In this document: piece by piece, positions 17,829-26,482 of the stretch
Numbering within the stretch: position 1 is the first letter of the stretch
How the letters are laid out: each line of letters begins with the position of its first letter
NCBI RefSeq assembly: GCF_044763875.1
Contig: NZ_JBIWGZ010000007.1
Coordinates: forward strand, 1-64,000
Direction of reading: 5' to 3'
Origin: Rummeliibacillus sp044763875
Lineage (GTDB): Bacteria; Bacillota; Bacilli; Bacillales_A; Planococcaceae
DNA: 64,000 nucleotides
The notes under the pieces: model-generated
Seen by the model: only the letters and a program-made list of their open reading frames with translations
Databases searched by the model: none
What the model was told of the DNA's origin: nothing
Made by a program: the position numbers and the translations under genes

Positions 17829-17909
17829 TTAGTTAAAAATAATGAGAATAAACTTTATAATAAACAATAATATGCCAAATATTATTCCTGATATGATACC
17901 TAATTCCAT
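17829..17909 (-). CDS. 26-residue single-span membrane micropeptide
   Basis: Too short for routine ORF lists. The peptide MELGIISGIIFGILLFIIKF-ILIIFN is one hydrophobic span with a single Lys inside and only one charge near the N-terminus. AAGGAG sits eight bases before the ATG, a near-perfect ribosome site. It lies 92 bp downstream of an ABC permease on the same strand and upstream of the shared terminator, so it is probably the last gene of that module. No family recognised; small membrane peptides of this kind often bind and tune a membrane complex, which is inference only. Confidence 0.55.
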   Translation of the reverse strand: MELGIISGIIFGILLFIIKFILIIFN

Positions 17910-18001
17910 TTCTTCTGCTCCTTAATTCATCTATTAATCAAGTCCATCGTAATAAAAGTATCCAATGTAAGTTCTTTGATGAAAGGATTTGAATCTTTTA
18001 C

Positions 18002-18700
18002 TTAATTTAAATCCATACGGTCAACATTCCGAATAGCTAAAGCAACAATACCAAAAGCAATTAATGCCAAGGCAAGAGGGATATAAATAATATTGGCTAA
18101 TGAGAAATTCGGACCCATAGATTGACATGTCACACTAACGATTAAAAGTGAAGAAACTATCGTTGCTGGTGTAGAATATTTTTTCATCCCGAAATAGAGA
18201 GGCACAAGTGCTGCTACTGCAGTCGTTAAGCTAAACATGATTACTTTTATGAATTCAGCCGAAAAATCACTTGAAGTTAAACTTATTGCAGAAATAAAAT
18301 GGAAAATTTGATTCAATCCAATAAAACCAATAATTACTACTGTATGTGAAATTGTCATTGCAATGAATGTCAGCAAAACGATAAGTATCAATTTTGCACC
18401 CAGGATTTTTTTACGATTAATTGGATAGGAAAACATGATGTGAATTGTTCGACTCTTAAACTCTTGAATAATCATTTTTGAAATAAGAACAGCGGCAAAT
18501 ACTATAAAAACACCTCTAACCAGTGCTCCACTTATCGTGAAAAATCCTGTCATATCTTTTAACATTTCAGTACCTTCACTTTTTTCAAGTACAGAAATCA
18601 TACATAAACAAAACAGAATGAGTATAGTTGCAAGAATAGCACCTTTGATAAACCATCCTAATTTAAACTTTTTTGACTCAAGTCTTATTAATTGAAACAA
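18002..18700 (-). CDS. ABC-2 type transporter permease (BcrB-like)
   Basis: 232 residues with six hydrophobic segments (about 19-38, 54-76, 101-130, 140-160, 168-190, 200-222) and the short cytoplasmic signature EFKSRTIHIMFSYPINRKK shared with permeases of bacitracin/lantibiotic-resistance ABC pumps. The start is a TTG with AAGGAG eleven bases upstream. Partner ATPase lies just upstream. Paralogue at 22836-23540 carries the equivalent segment EFRTKTMQVMFTYPIQRKK. Confidence 0.88.
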   Translation of the reverse strand: MFQLIRLESKKFKLGWFIKGAILATILILFCLCMISVLEKSEGTEMLKDMTGFFTISGALVRGVFIVFAAVLISKMIIQEFKSRTIHIMFSYPINRKKILGAKLILIVLLTFIAMTISHTVVIIGFIGLNQIFHFISAISLTSSDFSAEFIKVIMFSLTTAVAALVPLYFGMKKYSTPATIVSSLLIVSVTCQSMGPNFSLANIIYIPLALALIAFGIVALAIRNVDRMDLN

Positions 18701-18761
18701 AATGATCGGCTCCTTAACTTTTAATATGTTACTCCATTGTCCTATTCTCTTTGTAGAAAAG

Positions 18762-18968
18762 TTAACTCACTACCTGATCTAACTCGACTTTTTTTATGAA
18801 ATACTCTTCTAATGTTGTCTGTTTTTTATCAATAGACTCAATGTCGATATCTTCAAGTATTAGTGTCTTAGAAATAGTCGATTGAGGCACTTCTGCTGCA
18901 TAGATTCGAATGGTTTGATCATCAACCACCTTCAAGTTATTAATACCGAGTTTATCATGCAGAACCAT
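18762..18968 (-). pseudogene. displaced C-terminal part of the ABC ATPase at 18932-19684
   Basis: The 68 residues from MVLHDKLGIN to the end (IRIYAAEVPQSTISKTLILE, then TTLEEYFIKK) correspond to the C-terminal domain of the paralogous ATPase at 23533-24453 (which has HLVLNGVDV and SLEEYFVNR). They lie one frame away from the ATP-binding part. Adding one base near 18960-18968 would fuse the two into a protein of about 308 residues, equal to the paralogue. GGAAGG before the internal ATG could allow separate translation. Either a real frameshift or a sequencing error. Confidence 0.75.
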
Positions 18969-19684
18969 GGTGCCTTCCGCTGATTACTTGTCACTAACTC
19001 AATATAGTCTGTATTTCTCGCCTTTATCGCATCCATTGATGCCTCTTCAATCAGTTTGCCACCTTTAATGCCACCGATCGTGTCTGCGATTTGCTCAATC
19101 TCACCAATAATGTGACTGGAGACGAGCAAGGTCATACCGTATTCTTGATTAAGCATCTTGAATAATTTCCTCATAGCCTTAATTCCAGCAGGATCAAGTC
19201 CATTAATCGGCTCATCTAGAACCAAGAATTCTGGCTTTGTGATAATGGCTCTGGCGACACAAAGACGCTGTCTCATCCCTAGTGAAAAATCTTTTGGCAG
19301 CTTATTTTCCACATTTTCAAGTCCCACACGATCCAAAGCATCGCGAATTGCTTGCTTATTATGGTATCCCATATAAGTACAATGCATTTCTAAGTTTTCC
19401 CGTGCAGTCATTTTCTCATAAAAAATAGGGTATTCTATCATACTGCCTATTCTCTTCAAGTAATCGAAAGAATCATGTTTGAGTGGTTTTCCGAAGATTG
19501 TAATCTCGCCATGTGAAGGCTTAATCACATTGGTTAGCATCTTCATAATGGTTGATTTACCAGCACCATTCGGGCCAAGAAATCCGTAAATCTCACCTTG
19601 TCTAATATTCATTGTTACATCGGACACAACATCATGCCCTTGGAAAGTTTTTGTTAAATTTCTTGTCTGTACAACATAGTCCAT
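18932..19684 (-). CDS. ABC transporter ATP-binding protein (BcrA-like), frameshifted near its C-terminus
   Basis: Energises export through the neighbouring permease, probably of a peptide antibiotic. 250 residues in this frame: Walker A GPNGAGKST (37-45), signature FSLGMRQRL, Walker B LVLDEPINGLDP and the switch-region SSHIIGEIEQ are all intact. The last dozen residues (after NQRKAP) are out of frame; the true C-terminus continues in the overlapping segment at 18762-18968. Good ribosome site GAGGAGGG. Close paralogue of 23533-24453. Order on the minus strand: regulator, kinase, ATPase, permease, micropeptide. Confidence 0.88.
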   Translation of the reverse strand: MDYVVQTRNLTKTFQGHDVVSDVTMNIRQGEIYGFLGPNGAGKSTIMKMLTNVIKPSHGEITIFGKPLKHDSFDYLKRIGSMIEYPIFYEKMTARENLEMHCTYMGYHNKQAIRDALDRVGLENVENKLPKDFSLGMRQRLCVARAIITKPEFLVLDEPINGLDPAGIKAMRKLFKMLNQEYGMTLLVSSHIIGEIEQIADTIGGIKGGKLIEEASMDAIKARNTDYIELVTSNQRKAPWFCMINSVLIT

Positions 19685-19780
19685 GATGACCCTCCTCGTT
19701 TTCTACCTGTTTTCATTCTAGCAAGCGTCCCTTGCTTTTTTCTGTCTTAATTCTTACGAAAATCTTAAGAAACCAGATGG

Positions 19781-20716
19781 CTAAATATTCAGACGCTTCA
19801 ATGAAAATGTAAATGATGTCTTTTCAAATGGTATGGATTGTATTGAAATGTCTCCTTGCATTTCTTCAACCAATCTTTTTGTAATGGTTAAACCTAGACC
19901 ACTGCCTTGGAAGGCTTTATTTCTTGATTCTTCAAGTGTGAACATACGTTCAAATACACGCTCCTGTTCCGTCTCATTAATTCCTTTTCCTTTATCCGAA
20001 ACTTCAACATGGACTCTCGTTTCATCATAAAACACCCTTAAACCGATCATCTTGCCATCAGCACCATAGCGAAGACCATTGGAAATCAAGTTATTTAATA
20101 CACGGTTTAATGCCTCTCCATTACCGAGAGCAAAAATAGGCTTTTCTGGTATCTCAATGACCACTTCTAATCCTTTTATTTGGATCCATTCATAGAACAA
20201 TAGCATATTATTTTTACAAATCTCTGTTAGATTAACTTTTTCAAGCGGAATATCTTTATCACCGGATTCTAACTTAGCCAAGTCAAAAAATGTATTCATT
20301 AAAGTAATGAGTTCTAATGTTTTACCTTGTACTTGTTCTAGCAAGCGCACTCTTTCATGCTCATTCATTTGAGGTTGATTCTGAAGCATTTCGATATAGC
20401 CTGCGATCACTGTAAGTGGCGTTTTAAGATCGTGAGAGACATTCGCCAACATCCGTTTCATGGAGGCTTCCATTTTTTTATACTGACGTACATTTTCTTG
20501 ATAATCATCGACAATCTGATTTAACATTTCTAGCATCTCTATGAGGTGCTTATCATCTGTTACAATGAGAACTCGCTCATTTGATTGTGAGGCTTTCATC
20601 TGTTCAATTTTATTTGTTATATAAGCGAGATTCTTGTTTCTTACCTTCTTAGATTGATATTGATAGATTAAACAAATAAGAAGAACAACTATGATACAGC
20701 TTAATATAGTAATCAT
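19781..20716 (-). CDS. sensor histidine kinase
   Basis: 311 residues. A single N-terminal transmembrane segment (about 2-20) with almost no extracellular part, then a linker, the phosphoacceptor domain (NVSHDLKTPLTVIAGY, His at about 96) and the ATPase domain with N box NNLISNGLRYG, G1 DKGKGI and G2 GSGLGLTITKRL. Kinases with so little sensor sequence often depend on the linked ABC transporter for input, as described for bacitracin-type detoxification modules; for this gene that is inference. Its ATG touches the stop codon of the regulator gene. Confidence 0.92.
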   Translation of the reverse strand: MITILSCIIVVLLICLIYQYQSKKVRNKNLAYITNKIEQMKASQSNERVLIVTDDKHLIEMLEMLNQIVDDYQENVRQYKKMEASMKRMLANVSHDLKTPLTVIAGYIEMLQNQPQMNEHERVRLLEQVQGKTLELITLMNTFFDLAKLESGDKDIPLEKVNLTEICKNNMLLFYEWIQIKGLEVVIEIPEKPIFALGNGEALNRVLNNLISNGLRYGADGKMIGLRVFYDETRVHVEVSDKGKGINETEQERVFERMFTLEESRNKAFQGSGLGLTITKRLVEEMQGDISIQSIPFEKTSFTFSLKRLNI

Positions 20717-21421
20717 TTAAAATTCTCCTAGCTTGTACCCGATCCCCCATATTGTTTTGATATAGGTTTGTTTCGATGGGGTATCCTCGATTTTTTCTCT
20801 AAGTCGGCTTATGTGAACATTTATAATATTTTCATCACCATAGTAGTCGTCCTCCCAGACAGAACGATAAATTTGTTCTTTTGTAAAAACTTTCTTTTGA
20901 TTTTCAAAAAACAAACAAAGAATCTTCCATTCTTTAGATGTTAAGTTGATTTCCATACCGTTCTTTGTCGCACAATGATTCTCCGTATCCACTTCAATCT
21001 CATGTACTTTGATTATTGATGTATTTCGTTCAATTTGAGGAACTATATACTGTGTGGATCTTCTTATAGCCGCTTTCACTCTTGCTGCAAGCTCGACCAT
21101 TGAAAATGGCTTGGTGATATAATCATCTGCGCCTAAACCAAGACCTAATGCTTTATCCACTTCGCTATCTTTTGCTGACATAATAATTACGGGAATGTAA
21201 CTCTTAGTTCGCACCATTTGAAGAAAGTCCATACCATTTAACTTTGGCAACATTAAGTCTAATAAAACCAAATCATAATGCTCATGCTTAAAGGCATTCA
21301 TGGCTTCCTCTCCATCAAAGACACATTTAACATTAAAGGCCTCATTAGTTAAATATGTTTTTACCATATTACTAATAGCCGGATCATCTTCAACCAGTAA
21401 AATAGTTTTTGTTTTCTCCAT
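20717..21421 (-). CDS. OmpR-family response regulator
   Basis: 234 residues: receiver domain with the acidic pair EDD, phosphoacceptor in LLDLMLPKLNG, switch Ser/Thr in IIMSAKDS and KPF, followed by a winged-helix DNA-binding domain ending GIGYKLGEF. The start at 21421 (MEKTKTILLV) is preferred over an upstream ATG at 21496 that would add 25 unrelated residues; AGGAAAGG lies upstream. First gene of the minus-strand module. Confidence 0.92.
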   Translation of the reverse strand: MEKTKTILLVEDDPAISNMVKTYLTNEAFNVKCVFDGEEAMNAFKHEHYDLVLLDLMLPKLNGMDFLQMVRTKSYIPVIIMSAKDSEVDKALGLGLGADDYITKPFSMVELAARVKAAIRRSTQYIVPQIERNTSIIKVHEIEVDTENHCATKNGMEINLTSKEWKILCLFFENQKKVFTKEQIYRSVWEDDYYGDENIINVHISRLREKIEDTPSKQTYIKTIWGIGYKLGEF

Positions 21422-22002
21422 CAAAAAGCAACGCCTTTCCTGTAAAAATTTCACATTAACTACTCGATGGCACATACTTTCTTCAAGTAACACCATCTCT
21501 TAACTTTAGTAATTCGTTATTAATATCTATAATTACATTTATTTTCTAGTATTTATTTTCACATAATATAGAAAACTTTCAACTATATTTAAATTTTAAA
21601 AAATAAAACAACTACCAACTTTTATTGTAAAAGAAAAAATAATCTCATAAGGAATAGTCCAATAGGTTGTTCGCCTCCTTCTATTCAAATGGAAAGATCC
21701 AGCTATCATGGAGAATGGAAAGAAGGTATTAAGTTAGAAAATCGTATATCATTCAAAAAATGTTGAATGAAAAAGTCTGGAACTGGCACGTTCAATCGGA
21801 AAATTAAATGTAAAGCACGATTCAATTTTTATTGAATCGTGCTTTTTTGTGGCATAAAGGATTTTGCCCATCTATTTTATTTGAATATTAAGAGAATTGA
21901 GTTCCTGACTTTTACTTTTGCGATGTGAGAAGCAGGAGTGCGAGTTTGAAAGCTTCTCAGTACCCAACTATTTTGTCATAAAATATTTATTATTTCACGT
22001 TT
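21422..22002. other. 580-bp gap between two ABC modules
   Basis: Very AT-rich left half. No gene is supported; the only notable structure is the strong terminator at 21812-21848, which on the plus strand has no visible gene in front of it. Confidence 0.5.
21812..21848 (+). terminator. strong orphan terminator
   Basis: AAAGCACGATTCAAT / ATTGAATCGTGCTTT, 15 perfect base pairs with a four-base loop and six T residues on the plus strand. The T-tract is on the plus strand, while the nearest genes on either side both point left, so it might end an unrecognised small RNA. Confidence 0.8.
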
Positions 22003-22836
22003 CTATTTAATCACAATACTACCATCTTTCGTTTCAGTTGAAAGTATATTAGTGCCATCGCCAATAATATGTGTTTTCTTATCATATTTTGGTAGCTTAA
22101 TCTTAATATCACCAGCACCCGAATTCTTGAGTTGAAGTGAAGTGGGTGTTTTTTTATAGTGGATTCCAATATCTCCTGAAACGCTTTTCACATGTAAACT
22201 TGGTTGTTCTGTAGCATCCGTCATTTTGATTTGGCCATCAACCGTTTGGATCGATTGGGTTGAGCCAGTACTCTCCTTTATAGCAACATCACCAGAACTT
22301 GTTGTAATCAATAAGTTTTCGATTGCACTTTTAGCGATTGTCACATTGCCATCTTTCATATGAAATTCAGCATTCGAGATAGCAATGTTTTTTAGATTGG
22401 AAGAGCCTGTAGACATTTCCGCTTGTACCTTATCCAATCTCAAATTTCGAATAGTGAAATCACCATCTGCATTGTTAAGCGTAAGTGTTTTACTTTGAGT
22501 TTTGGGTAATTGCACGACAATAGTAGGTGTTGGACGAAAGTGAATATAGTCTTTCCATTTTTTCTTGCGTAGTGGTTCTTTAATGAAGAATTTATTGTTT
22601 TCTTCGGTGATTTTCACCATTTCTTTATTTAATTTAGGACCTTTTAATTGAACATGTATTTTATCATCAGGTGAGCCGGCAATAGCGATATTTAACTCAT
22701 TAAGTGTCACATCAATGTTTGGCATTGCTTCATACTTACCAATAGTCATTGTCTCAGTAGATTGTTTCATAAAAAGAATAGCGACTGTACTCATTATGAC
22801 AAGTAACAATAGTATAAATAGTTTTTTCCTTATCAT
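22003..22836 (-). CDS. DUF4097 family membrane-anchored protein
   Basis: 277 residues: one N-terminal transmembrane segment (about 5-24), then a beta-helix-like extracellular part of repeated short strands (NADGDFTIRNL, SSGDVAIKES, SVSGDIGIHYK, SGAGDIKIKLP). This SGD/ADG rhythm is typical of DUF4097. Such proteins often accompany envelope-stress ABC modules; the molecular role is unknown. Its start overlaps the stop codon of the permease gene upstream, so it is the third gene of that operon. Confidence 0.85.
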   Translation of the reverse strand: MIRKKLFILLLLVIMSTVAILFMKQSTETMTIGKYEAMPNIDVTLNELNIAIAGSPDDKIHVQLKGPKLNKEMVKITEENNKFFIKEPLRKKKWKDYIHFRPTPTIVVQLPKTQSKTLTLNNADGDFTIRNLRLDKVQAEMSTGSSNLKNIAISNAEFHMKDGNVTIAKSAIENLLITTSSGDVAIKESTGSTQSIQTVDGQIKMTDATEQPSLHVKSVSGDIGIHYKKTPTSLQLKNSGAGDIKIKLPKYDKKTHIIGDGTNILSTETKDGSIVIK

Positions 22837-23540
22837 TATCCCACATCCTTTATATCGATGTTGCGGAATGATAAATAGGCGATGGCAATTCCAAACAGTG
22901 ATAATATAATTGGAATAAATACAACATTCGTTAAGCTGAATGTCTCACTGCCATTTGAAACCGTTGAGTTAATTAAAAAGGCGATAATGACAGCAGAAGT
23001 AATCGTAGTAGCTGTCGATTTTTTTCGCATTCCAAAAATTAATGGAATTAAAGCAATTGCACCCATCATTAGTGAGTTAGATACAGTTGTTGGCAATGTG
23101 GCGATTAAATCTTGTAGTGTTACTGTCCCTTCAAATAATCCAAGTGAAGGTTGTAAAAAGTACGTAATAATTTGCATGAGCCAAATGTTAGCAAATAAAC
23201 TCCCTACAGTAAAAAGGTAAGCGAGTGTTAACTTAGCAAATAAAAGTTTTTTACGTTGTATAGGGTAGGTAAACATTACTTGCATCGTTTTCGTACGAAA
23301 TTCCGAAATGATCAGGCGAGATAATATAACACTACCAAAGATAATAAAAGTAATATTTGATATAATGTTAAAAAGTGACATAAATTCCTTAAATGAGCTC
23401 ATTGCCCCATCAACATCATTTTTTGAGCCTAGAGAAATTAAAGCCATAAAGGCATAAATGCCAATAATACAGAAGAGAAAGCTTTTAAAATAACGTGCCA
23501 TATGATGCTTATGCCATTCAAGTTTTAATAGATTAAGCAT
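22836..23540 (-). CDS. ABC-2 type transporter permease (BcrB-like)
   Basis: 234 residues, six hydrophobic segments, with the cytoplasmic signature EFRTKTMQVMFTYPIQRKK. Paralogue of 18002-18700. The ATG at 23540 follows GGAGG and overlaps the end of the ATPase gene by eight bases, indicating translational coupling. Probably exports or expels a membrane-active peptide together with the ATPase at 23533-24453. Confidence 0.9.
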   Translation of the reverse strand: MLNLLKLEWHKHHMARYFKSFLFCIIGIYAFMALISLGSKNDVDGAMSSFKEFMSLFNIISNITFIIFGSVILSRLIISEFRTKTMQVMFTYPIQRKKLLFAKLTLAYLFTVGSLFANIWLMQIITYFLQPSLGLFEGTVTLQDLIATLPTTVSNSLMMGAIALIPLIFGMRKKSTATTITSAVIIAFLINSTVSNGSETFSLTNVVFIPIILSLFGIAIAYLSFRNIDIKDVG

Positions 23541-24453
23541 TTTGTTTACCTCCATTAATACGATTTACAAAGTATTCTTCTAGAGATTGATGCAAAGTTT
23601 CAACCTCATTTACATCAACACCATTCAGTACTAAATGTTTTGTTAATGTTGACGGCTTTTCATATGCTTTTTGAATATGCAGGGTTGTGCCGTCAATGAT
23701 CTGAACATTAGCGTTAAACGCTTCTTCTAATAATTGTTTAGCTTTTGTAGTATCACTTACGACCATTTCAACGGTTGAGTGTGTTTTATTTCGTAGGGAA
23801 TGCATAGGGATTTCCTCGATCAATTCACCGTGATTTAAAACTCCTATCGTATCTGCAATGGATTCGATTTCTGAGACGATATGGCTCGAAATTAAAATCG
23901 TCATACCATATTGTTGTTTTAGCATAACAAGCAGCTCCCTCACTTCTTTAATACCAATTGGGTCTAGACCATTAATGGGCTCATCTAAAATTAAAATTTT
24001 AGGTTTAGTAACAATGGCACGTGCAATAGCAAGACGCTGACGCATGCCGAGAGAAAATTCTTGTACCTTTTTCTTTTCGCTTTGTTGTAAACCTACAATA
24101 TCTAACACTTTCTTTATATGATTCATGTCTTTATAACCCATATAAGAACAGTGCAATTGCAAATTTTTATATGCAGTAAGTTCTTCATAAAAAATCGGAT
24201 ATTCAATGAGACTGCCGATGTCTCTTAAATATTCGTATGAAGTTGCTATAATTGATTGATTTTGAATTTTAATTTCACCAGATGTCGGTTTTACTAAATT
24301 TAATAGCATTTTCATAATCGTAGTTTTACCAGCACCATTCGGCCCAAGAAAGCCATAAATTTCACCGGCTTTAATATTCATACTTACTTGGTTAATAACA
24401 GGTTCGAGTGTAAAACGTTTTGTTAATTGATGTGTTTGAATAATATATTCCAT
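23533..24453 (-). CDS. ABC transporter ATP-binding protein (BcrA-like)
   Basis: 306 residues with Walker A GPNGAGKTT (about 37-45), signature FSLGMRQRL, Walker B LILDEPINGLDP and H-loop SSHIVSEIES, then a C-terminal domain ending in SLEEYFVNR that is typical of BcrA-type ATPases. Intact, in contrast to its paralogue at 18762-19684. Divergent from the two-component genes at 24604-26411; the 150-bp gap should hold both promoters and probably the regulator's binding site. Confidence 0.92.
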   Translation of the reverse strand: MEYIIQTHQLTKRFTLEPVINQVSMNIKAGEIYGFLGPNGAGKTTIMKMLLNLVKPTSGEIKIQNQSIIATSYEYLRDIGSLIEYPIFYEELTAYKNLQLHCSYMGYKDMNHIKKVLDIVGLQQSEKKKVQEFSLGMRQRLAIARAIVTKPKILILDEPINGLDPIGIKEVRELLVMLKQQYGMTILISSHIVSEIESIADTIGVLNHGELIEEIPMHSLRNKTHSTVEMVVSDTTKAKQLLEEAFNANVQIIDGTTLHIQKAYEKPSTLTKHLVLNGVDVNEVETLHQSLEEYFVNRINGGKQNA

Positions 24454-24603
24454 TAAAAAGCCTCCCGTTTATATTGCCTAATTACATCGTAAAAGATGAA
24501 AGTAAAAATAAAGTAAAGAGACAGGAAAATGAAAATAATTTTTGCATGGAAGATAGTATTACTAAGAAAATTAGATAAGATAGAAGGAGAAAGAGGGAAT
24601 AAA

Positions 24604-25326
24604 ATGACATATGATGAAAGAATTTTAATTGTGGATGATGAAGTTGGTATTTTAAAAATGCTTGAAATCACATTGCAAAAAGAGCACTTTACATATATTG
24701 AAACCGCGTCGACGAAAACGGAGGCGCTGCAAGCTTTGGGGAAGAAGGAGTTTGATATTATTTTATTGGATGTTATGTTGCCAGATGGTGATGGATTTGA
24801 GTTATGTTCATCTATTCGTCAACAAACAACAGCACCAATTTTATTTATTAGTGCACGTTCTAGTGATTTTGATAAATTAACTGGCCTAAGTGTGGGGGGC
24901 GATGATTATATTACAAAGCCATTTAATCCACTTGAAGTTGTAGCAAGAATACGAGCAATTATACGACGCCAGCGAGTGTATGAAAAAAAGTCCGTACATT
25001 CTGAAAGAAAAACATATACATATGACACGTTCGCATTTTCACCAGATGAGGCTTTATTAACTGTACATGGGGAAGTAGTTCAAGCTACCGCAAAAGAATT
25101 AGAATTACTGCATTTCTTTTGCAAAAATCAAAACCGCGTATTTACGACTTCACAAATTTATGAGCTTGTATGGGGAGAAGATCTGTTTGGCGAGGAAAAA
25201 ACCGTAACGATTTATATTGCAAAGTTGCGTAAAAAATTGAGGGATAATACGAGAAAGCCAACAATTATTGTGAACTTACGAGGCATTGGCTATAAATTTA
25301 TTCCGCCGACAGGTGATGCTAAATGA
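24604..25326 (+). CDS. OmpR-family response regulator
   Basis: 240 residues: receiver with VDDE, LLDVMLPDGDG phosphoacceptor and KPF, then a winged-helix domain ending LRGIGYKFIPP. The ATG at 24604 follows AGAAGGAGAAAGAGG; the frame opens at 24529, but those residues are unrelated to the family. The stop overlaps the kinase start (ATGA). Expected to control the divergent ABC operon. Confidence 0.93.
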   Translation: MTYDERILIVDDEVGILKMLEITLQKEHFTYIETASTKTEALQALGKKEFDIILLDVMLPDGDGFELCSSIRQQTTAPILFISARSSDFDKLTGLSVGGDDYITKPFNPLEVVARIRAIIRRQRVYEKKSVHSERKTYTYDTFAFSPDEALLTVHGEVVQATAKELELLHFFCKNQNRVFTTSQIYELVWGEDLFGEEKTVTIYIAKLRKKLRDNTRKPTIIVNLRGIGYKFIPPTGDAK

Positions 25327-26411
25327 AAATTCAACAACGATTTATTCTGCATCTATTATTAGGTTTTATCGTTTGGCTATTACTTTTAACATTTACAGTG
25401 CCACTTGTGATGGAGGGCATTTTGCCGAGGCTTGGGTTAAATGGCGAACGCTATCAATGGTTTGTAATGATTATCATTGGTTTGGATACAATCTTATGCA
25501 TTATATGGTTTGGCTGGTATTTTGGTAGTCCCTTATTACTTATAATGAAGTGGATTGATCAATTAGTGAATGAAGATTTTTCGCCACTTAAAGACTGCGA
25601 AAAAATTTATTTACGTAAAGGAAAATTAAAAATGCGTTATCGTTTATATCAAGAAGTTATCACACATCTTGAACGTATGAGGGAACAATTGCAGAAGGCA
25701 AAGGTTGAGCGTGCCGAACTAGAGAAGGCAAAGCGTGAATGGATAGCGGGAATTTCACATGATTTAAAAACACCATTAACGTATATTAAAGGTTATTCAA
25801 CATTATTATTAAATCCTGATTATGATTGGTCAAAAGAGGAACAGCGTAATTTTGTTCAAGAAATTGATGATAAGGGGACCCATATGGAGCAACTTGTACA
25901 AGACTTGAATTTAGCGTTGCGCCTTGAAGATTCACAGTCTCTACCCATTCGTAAAACATCACAAAATATTGTAACGTTTGTCCAACAAGTTTTAGCTGAT
26001 GTTAGCAATGATTTACGTGCACAAAAGCACCATTTTGAATTGCATGCGGAAGTAGATGATTTAGCTTTAGTGTTTGACCCGTATTTGCTTAAACGAGCAC
26101 TGCAAAATATTTATATGAATGCAGTGATCTATAATGAAGTACCTGTTATGATTACAACCACACTCGAGATAAAACAAAATGTATTAACGATCATTATCCT
26201 AGACAATGGGATAGGTATGACAGTGGAAACGCAACAAAATTTATTTAATCGATATTATCGAGGTACAACAACCGAGCAAAAATCTGAAGGAACAGGCTTG
26301 GGTATGGCAATTGTGAAAAGTTTAATAGAGGCCCATGAAGGAATAATTACAGTAGAGAGTGCATTAAAGCAAGGAACAAAATTCACCATAACCTTACCTC
26401 TTTTAAAGTAG
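25323..26411 (+). CDS. sensor histidine kinase
   Basis: 362 residues. Two transmembrane segments (about 7-33 and 45-70) with a loop of only about a dozen residues between them, a coiled linker (about 105-140), phosphoacceptor GISHDLKTPLTYIKGY and an ATPase domain with NAVIYNE, DNGIGM and GTGLGMAIVKSL. The tiny external loop makes it an intramembrane-sensing kinase of the type linked to antimicrobial-peptide ABC modules. Coupled to the regulator gene and divergent from the ATPase-permease-DUF4097 operon. Confidence 0.93.
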   Translation: MKIQQRFILHLLLGFIVWLLLLTFTVPLVMEGILPRLGLNGERYQWFVMIIIGLDTILCIIWFGWYFGSPLLLIMKWIDQLVNEDFSPLKDCEKIYLRKGKLKMRYRLYQEVITHLERMREQLQKAKVERAELEKAKREWIAGISHDLKTPLTYIKGYSTLLLNPDYDWSKEEQRNFVQEIDDKGTHMEQLVQDLNLALRLEDSQSLPIRKTSQNIVTFVQQVLADVSNDLRAQKHHFELHAEVDDLALVFDPYLLKRALQNIYMNAVIYNEVPVMITTTLEIKQNVLTIIILDNGIGMTVETQQNLFNRYYRGTTTEQKSEGTGLGMAIVKSLIEAHEGIITVESALKQGTKFTITLPLLK

Positions 26412-26441
26412 TTGATAGAAAAATATGGATTACGTAAATTT

Positions 26442-26473
26442 AAGGCACCATTTCAAAAAAGAATGGTGCCTTC
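26442..26473. terminator. bidirectional terminator
   Basis: AAGGCACCATTT / GAATGGTGCCTT between the convergent kinase and LOG genes. Confidence 0.75.
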
Positions 26474-26482
26474 CTAATTGTC

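Noticed and set aside
21695..21770. Short plus-strand ATG frame in the gap between ABC modules
   Set aside because: No ribosome site precedes it (pyrimidine-rich upstream) and it is only about 25 codons; not listed as a gene.
17829..26411. Complete lantibiotic biosynthesis cluster
   Set aside because: No precursor peptide with leader, no LanB/LanC/LanM-type enzyme and no protease gene is present; only resistance-type ABC and two-component genes are.
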